Of a stretch of 64,000 bases of DNA, positions 61,289-64,000 are shown piece by piece. Position 1 is the stretch's first letter. Every line of letters begins with the position of its first letter. A program made the position numbers and the translations under genes. The notes beneath the pieces were generated by a model. The model saw only the letters and a program-made list of their open reading frames with translations. It was not told where the DNA came from and searched no databases. The DNA is taken from assembly GCF_900148515.1 (NCBI RefSeq), contig NZ_FRXN01000006.1:186001-250000 (forward strand). The letters are read 5' to 3'. This stretch comes from Algoriphagus zhangzhouensis (GTDB lineage Bacteria; Bacteroidota; Bacteroidia; Cytophagales; Cyclobacteriaceae).

Positions 61289-62779
61289 TCAAGTTTTGAA
61301 AATTAGATTCGCAGCAACTTCTTGAACCTCCTCAAATCCTTGATAGGCACAAATTACGGCTTCGAAAACTTTTAAGTCTCCAAGATGTTTTAGAGCCAAA
61401 GGATTTCCGAAATGGACCAAAATGCTTGGTTTGGAGCTCGCTGACTCTTTGATTTTTTCAAGCGTACCAATATCCATCCCAAATTGATTCAATGGCTTAT
61501 GGCTAGGGACAAAAACAGCAATGATTTGTTTTTCAGATGAATCAGATTGCAAGCCTAGTTTTTGGGAGAATAAGCTTGGAGAGGAAGTGAAATATTCAAA
61601 ATATCCTAGTTTACCAGATTGAATTAATCCTTTTAAGGTCTGAGAATCTATATCGCCTGAAATCACTGAAACGTAATTTTCAGCTAGTTCTTTTTGAAGC
61701 TTCGAATGCCCCTCCCAATCAAATGAAGGAACTTCTATTGGTTGAAAATCAAAGACTCCCAACTTCTTTTTTAGCGCCATGATCTTTTCGAAAACCAAGT
61801 CAACCTCTTCTTCAGAAGCTTTATTTGAAATGATTTCAATCCCTTCTTTCACATGATCCGAAAAGCACAATATGTCATTTCCAGCTTGAAATGCTTCCCA
61901 TTCCAACATTCCTGGTTCTGGGAAGTGCTTGGCCACGGCTTTCATATTGAGAGCATCAGAAATAACCAAGCCTGTGAAGCCCATTTCTTCTTTCAGAAGC
62001 CCAGTAATTAGTTCTCGACTGATACTTGCCGGTACTTCCTTTCCTCCTGTCAAAGCAGGTACAGCCAAGTGACCCACCATAATCATTTCTACTCCATGAT
62101 CGATCCCGAATTGAAAAGGGACTAATTCCTCAGCTTCTAATTGAGCTTTCGTCTTATTTAAAATCGGTAGGCCCAAATGAGAATCAACGGCTGTGTCACC
62201 ATGACCGGGAAAGTGTTTCAGACAGGCTCCAATTCCTGCTTTTTTCATTCCCTGATATGCGGCCAAGGAAAGCTTTGCAACGTTTTCTGCATTATCTCCA
62301 AAAGAGCGATAGCCAATCACAGGATTGTCTGGATTTGTATTGACATCAGAGCATGGAGAAAGATTCAAATGGATACCTGAGTTTTTCATATCCAAACCCA
62401 TGCGATAGCCAACTTCTTCGACCCATTTTTCAGCATCTTTTTTCAATGCTCCCAAAGAAATAGCGAAAGGGTATTGCGGAGTTTTTTCTATTCGCATTGC
62501 CAATCCATATTCTCCATCGATACTAATCAAAAGTGGAGTTTTGGATATCTTTTGATAGCGATTGATCAATCCGATCAGCTTTTCATATGTCCCTTCCGTA
62601 TCCAATGATTCAGCTCTTTTTTCAAAATTAGCTGCAGCAGAATGGCGACTATGAAAAAAGGTTAACCCACCGATTTCTTCTTCCAAAATCAGTTTTTCGA
62701 TTTCCTGATAATTTTCCTCTGTATCATGGATAAATGCTGCAGGTGAGAAGCATTGGGCGATTTTTTGGGTATTGTTCAT
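61289..62779 (-). CDS. glycoside hydrolase family 3 (NagZ-like)
   Basis: A 496-residue protein without signal peptide, so cytoplasmic. The GH3 N-domain has KHFPGHGDTAVDSHLGLP (188-205), typical of beta-N-acetylhexosaminidases with the His-Asp dyad, and nucleophile Asp275 in VISDALNMKAV. A second domain (about 345-496) follows, with weak similarity to the GH3 C-domain. NagZ releases N-acetylglucosamine from muropeptides after uptake. The AmpG-like transporter gene lies 128 bp upstream on the same strand, which supports a role in cell-wall recycling. Confidence 0.88.
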   Translation of the reverse strand: MNNTQKIAQCFSPAAFIHDTEENYQEIEKLILEEEIGGLTFFHSRHSAAANFEKRAESLDTEGTYEKLIGLINRYQKISKTPLLISIDGEYGLAMRIEKTPQYPFAISLGALKKDAEKWVEEVGYRMGLDMKNSGIHLNLSPCSDVNTNPDNPVIGYRSFGDNAENVAKLSLAAYQGMKKAGIGACLKHFPGHGDTAVDSHLGLPILNKTKAQLEAEELVPFQFGIDHGVEMIMVGHLAVPALTGGKEVPASISRELITGLLKEEMGFTGLVISDALNMKAVAKHFPEPGMLEWEAFQAGNDILCFSDHVKEGIEIISNKASEEEVDLVFEKIMALKKKLGVFDFQPIEVPSFDWEGHSKLQKELAENYVSVISGDIDSQTLKGLIQSGKLGYFEYFTSSPSLFSQKLGLQSDSSEKQIIAVFVPSHKPLNQFGMDIGTLEKIKESASSKPSILVHFGNPLALKHLGDLKVFEAVICAYQGFEEVQEVAANLIFKT

Positions 62780-62907
62780 CTGGGTAGAAGATTCTAATTG
62801 GTGCTTTTGGATGGTTACAATTTCGGTGTCTATCGGGTGATTTCCCCATTTTTGTTATTCAATATTCAGAAATTCTGTTTTTGAATTTTGAATTATGGAC
62901 TCTGAAT

Positions 62908-64000
62908 TCAGCTTTCTGATTTTTTACCAAATTCCTTTGGATACTTGGCCAAATAGGCCATTAAGAAACTTGGGATAGTGGCGATCACAACCCAAACGAA
63001 GAATCCTGGATATCCTAGCCATTCTTGGATATAGCCAGAAACCATTCCTGGAAACATCATTCCCATAGCCATAAATCCAGTGGCCAAGGCATAATGGGCA
63101 GTTTTGAAAAGGCCTTCTGCCAAATAAATCAGAAAGACCATATAAGCAGCAAAACCGAATCCATAACCTAACTGCTCAATGATTACCACAATGGCAGGAT
63201 TGATGAAGCTTTCAGGTTGATTCCAAGAAAGGAAAACGTAGCCTAAATTCGGTGCATTAATAGCAATTGCCATTGGCATCATCCATTTTCCCAAACCGTC
63301 TCTCGAAATCACAACTCCACCCAAAATCCCTCCTATCAAAAGGGAAATAACTCCTAGAGTTCCGTACAGATAACCAACATCAGTGACGCTCAATCCTAAG
63401 CCTCCTTCTGCTCTTTCATCCAGAAAGAATGGCGAGGCCATTTTCACCAACTGAGATTCTCCCAGTCGATATAAAAGCACAAATGCGAGTGATAGACCAA
63501 TATTCTTTTTGTTGAAGAAAGTAGCGAATACTTTTCCAAAACTGGGCTGCTCTTCTTTCGTGATTCTTTCCTCTTTGATGTTTGGAGTGGTGATCCAGTT
63601 GATTAGAGTTAAAACTAACATCAAGCCTGCAACAATAATCATAGTCCAAGACCAAGCCTTTGTTGGATCTCCCAGACTGGTTTCGAGATTGCCGGCAACA
63701 ATGACGATGAGCCCTTGGCCAGTGATCATCCCAACTCTGTAAAAAGTACTTCTTAAGCCTACAAAGAAACTTTGTTGATCCGGTTTCAAGGCCAACAAAT
63801 ACATGCCGTCTGAAGCAATGTCATTGGTGGCAGAAGCAAATGCCCCCATCCAAAAGAAGGCTAAGGTAACCGTAAAAAACTGATTTAACCCCGTTGTCAA
63901 ACCAACCCCCAAGAATACCGCAGCAAGAATTAATTGCATGCTGAGGTACCATTGTTTTTTATTTCCAAAAAGCTCCAAGATCGGACTCCATATTGGCTTG
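62908..64000 (-). CDS. MFS transporter, AmpG-like (5' partial)
   Basis: The frame runs out of the window at 64000; the last visible residues read KPIWSPILELFGNKKQW, typical of an internal MFS loop, so the start lies beyond. About 364 residues are visible, with roughly nine or ten transmembrane helices (AAVFLGVGLTTGL, GLIVIVAGN, LGVISLLIGGILGGVV, ALATGFMAMGMMFPGMV). AmpG-type permeases import anhydromuropeptides across the inner membrane. It lies upstream of the NagZ-like gene on the same strand, probably one operon. Confidence 0.82.
   Translation of the reverse strand, partial: KPIWSPILELFGNKKQWYLSMQLILAAVFLGVGLTTGLNQFFTVTLAFFWMGAFASATNDIASDGMYLLALKPDQQSFFVGLRSTFYRVGMITGQGLIVIVAGNLETSLGDPTKAWSWTMIIVAGLMLVLTLINWITTPNIKEERITKEEQPSFGKVFATFFNKKNIGLSLAFVLLYRLGESQLVKMASPFFLDERAEGGLGLSVTDVGYLYGTLGVISLLIGGILGGVVISRDGLGKWMMPMAIAINAPNLGYVFLSWNQPESFINPAIVVIIEQLGYGFGFAAYMVFLIYLAEGLFKTAHYALATGFMAMGMMFPGMVSGYIQEWLGYPGFFVWVVIATIPSFLMAYLAKYPKEFGKKSES

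Overview
The window looks like chromosome of a Bacteroidota bacterium, most likely order Cytophagales, Cyclobacteriaceae (Algoriphagus-like). This is inferred from gene content and signals, not from a marker gene. The clues are many Cys lipoproteins, an OMP_b-brl_3-type receptor, the operon order trpEGDCFBA, a TTTG/TAnnTTTG promoter of the Bacteroidota sigma type, AT-rich start regions without Shine-Dalgarno sequences, and a DUF1501/PSCyt-PSD1 gene pair. No rRNA, tRNA, CRISPR array, phage gene or transposase was seen.

Layout. 1-9.6 kb: a receptor cut by the window edge, a penicillin-acylase-like lipoprotein, a membrane-anchored dihaem cytochrome c, an unknown lipoprotein, a double CDGSH protein, and an SDR enzyme with a TetR regulator and an operator-like palindrome between them. 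9.6-18.2 kb: an S8 protease flanked by two 91% identical copies of a DUF1501 gene tail, the intact DUF1501 gene with its PSCyt/PSD1 partner, and a large sugar dehydrogenase-PKD-cytochrome c lipoprotein. 18.5-25.2 kb: mixed metabolic and exported genes (MDR and VOC proteins, exported Gfo/Idh/MocA, Tat-exported DinB, M28 peptidase).

25.2-37.6 kb is the biosynthetic core. It holds a trp operon (trpEGDCFBA) followed by a DAHP synthase, then phenylalanine 4-hydroxylase, then hisH-hisA-hisF-hisIE. The trp operon is preceded by an unannotated leader peptide with three consecutive Trp codons and a strong intrinsic terminator. The hydroxylase gene is preceded by a second leader ORF with tandem Tyr codons and a 13-bp terminator stem. 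Both look like ribosome-mediated transcription attenuators and are the most interesting find. proB-proA and a UbiA prenyltransferase follow on the other strand.

40.9-46.7 kb: a 777-bp gene-free interval rich in palindromes, then a five-gene minus-strand run (nitrilase, esterase, GNAT, GyrI-like, amidohydrolase). 46.3-49.2 kb: a palindrome-dense 437-bp upstream region and a YceI / outer-membrane barrel / YceI-like operon. 49.2-64 kb: ROK kinase, glucosamine-6-phosphate deaminase fused to a PIG-L-like domain, CBS-DUF294 protein, gluconokinase, amidohydrolase, aldose epimerase, a Crp/Fnr regulator with a CRP-consensus palindrome upstream, a beta-lactamase-fold hydrolase, an esterase, a small lipoprotein, and a NagZ-like GH3 next to an AmpG-like transporter. 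The last two, with the deaminase, suggest amino-sugar and peptidoglycan recycling.
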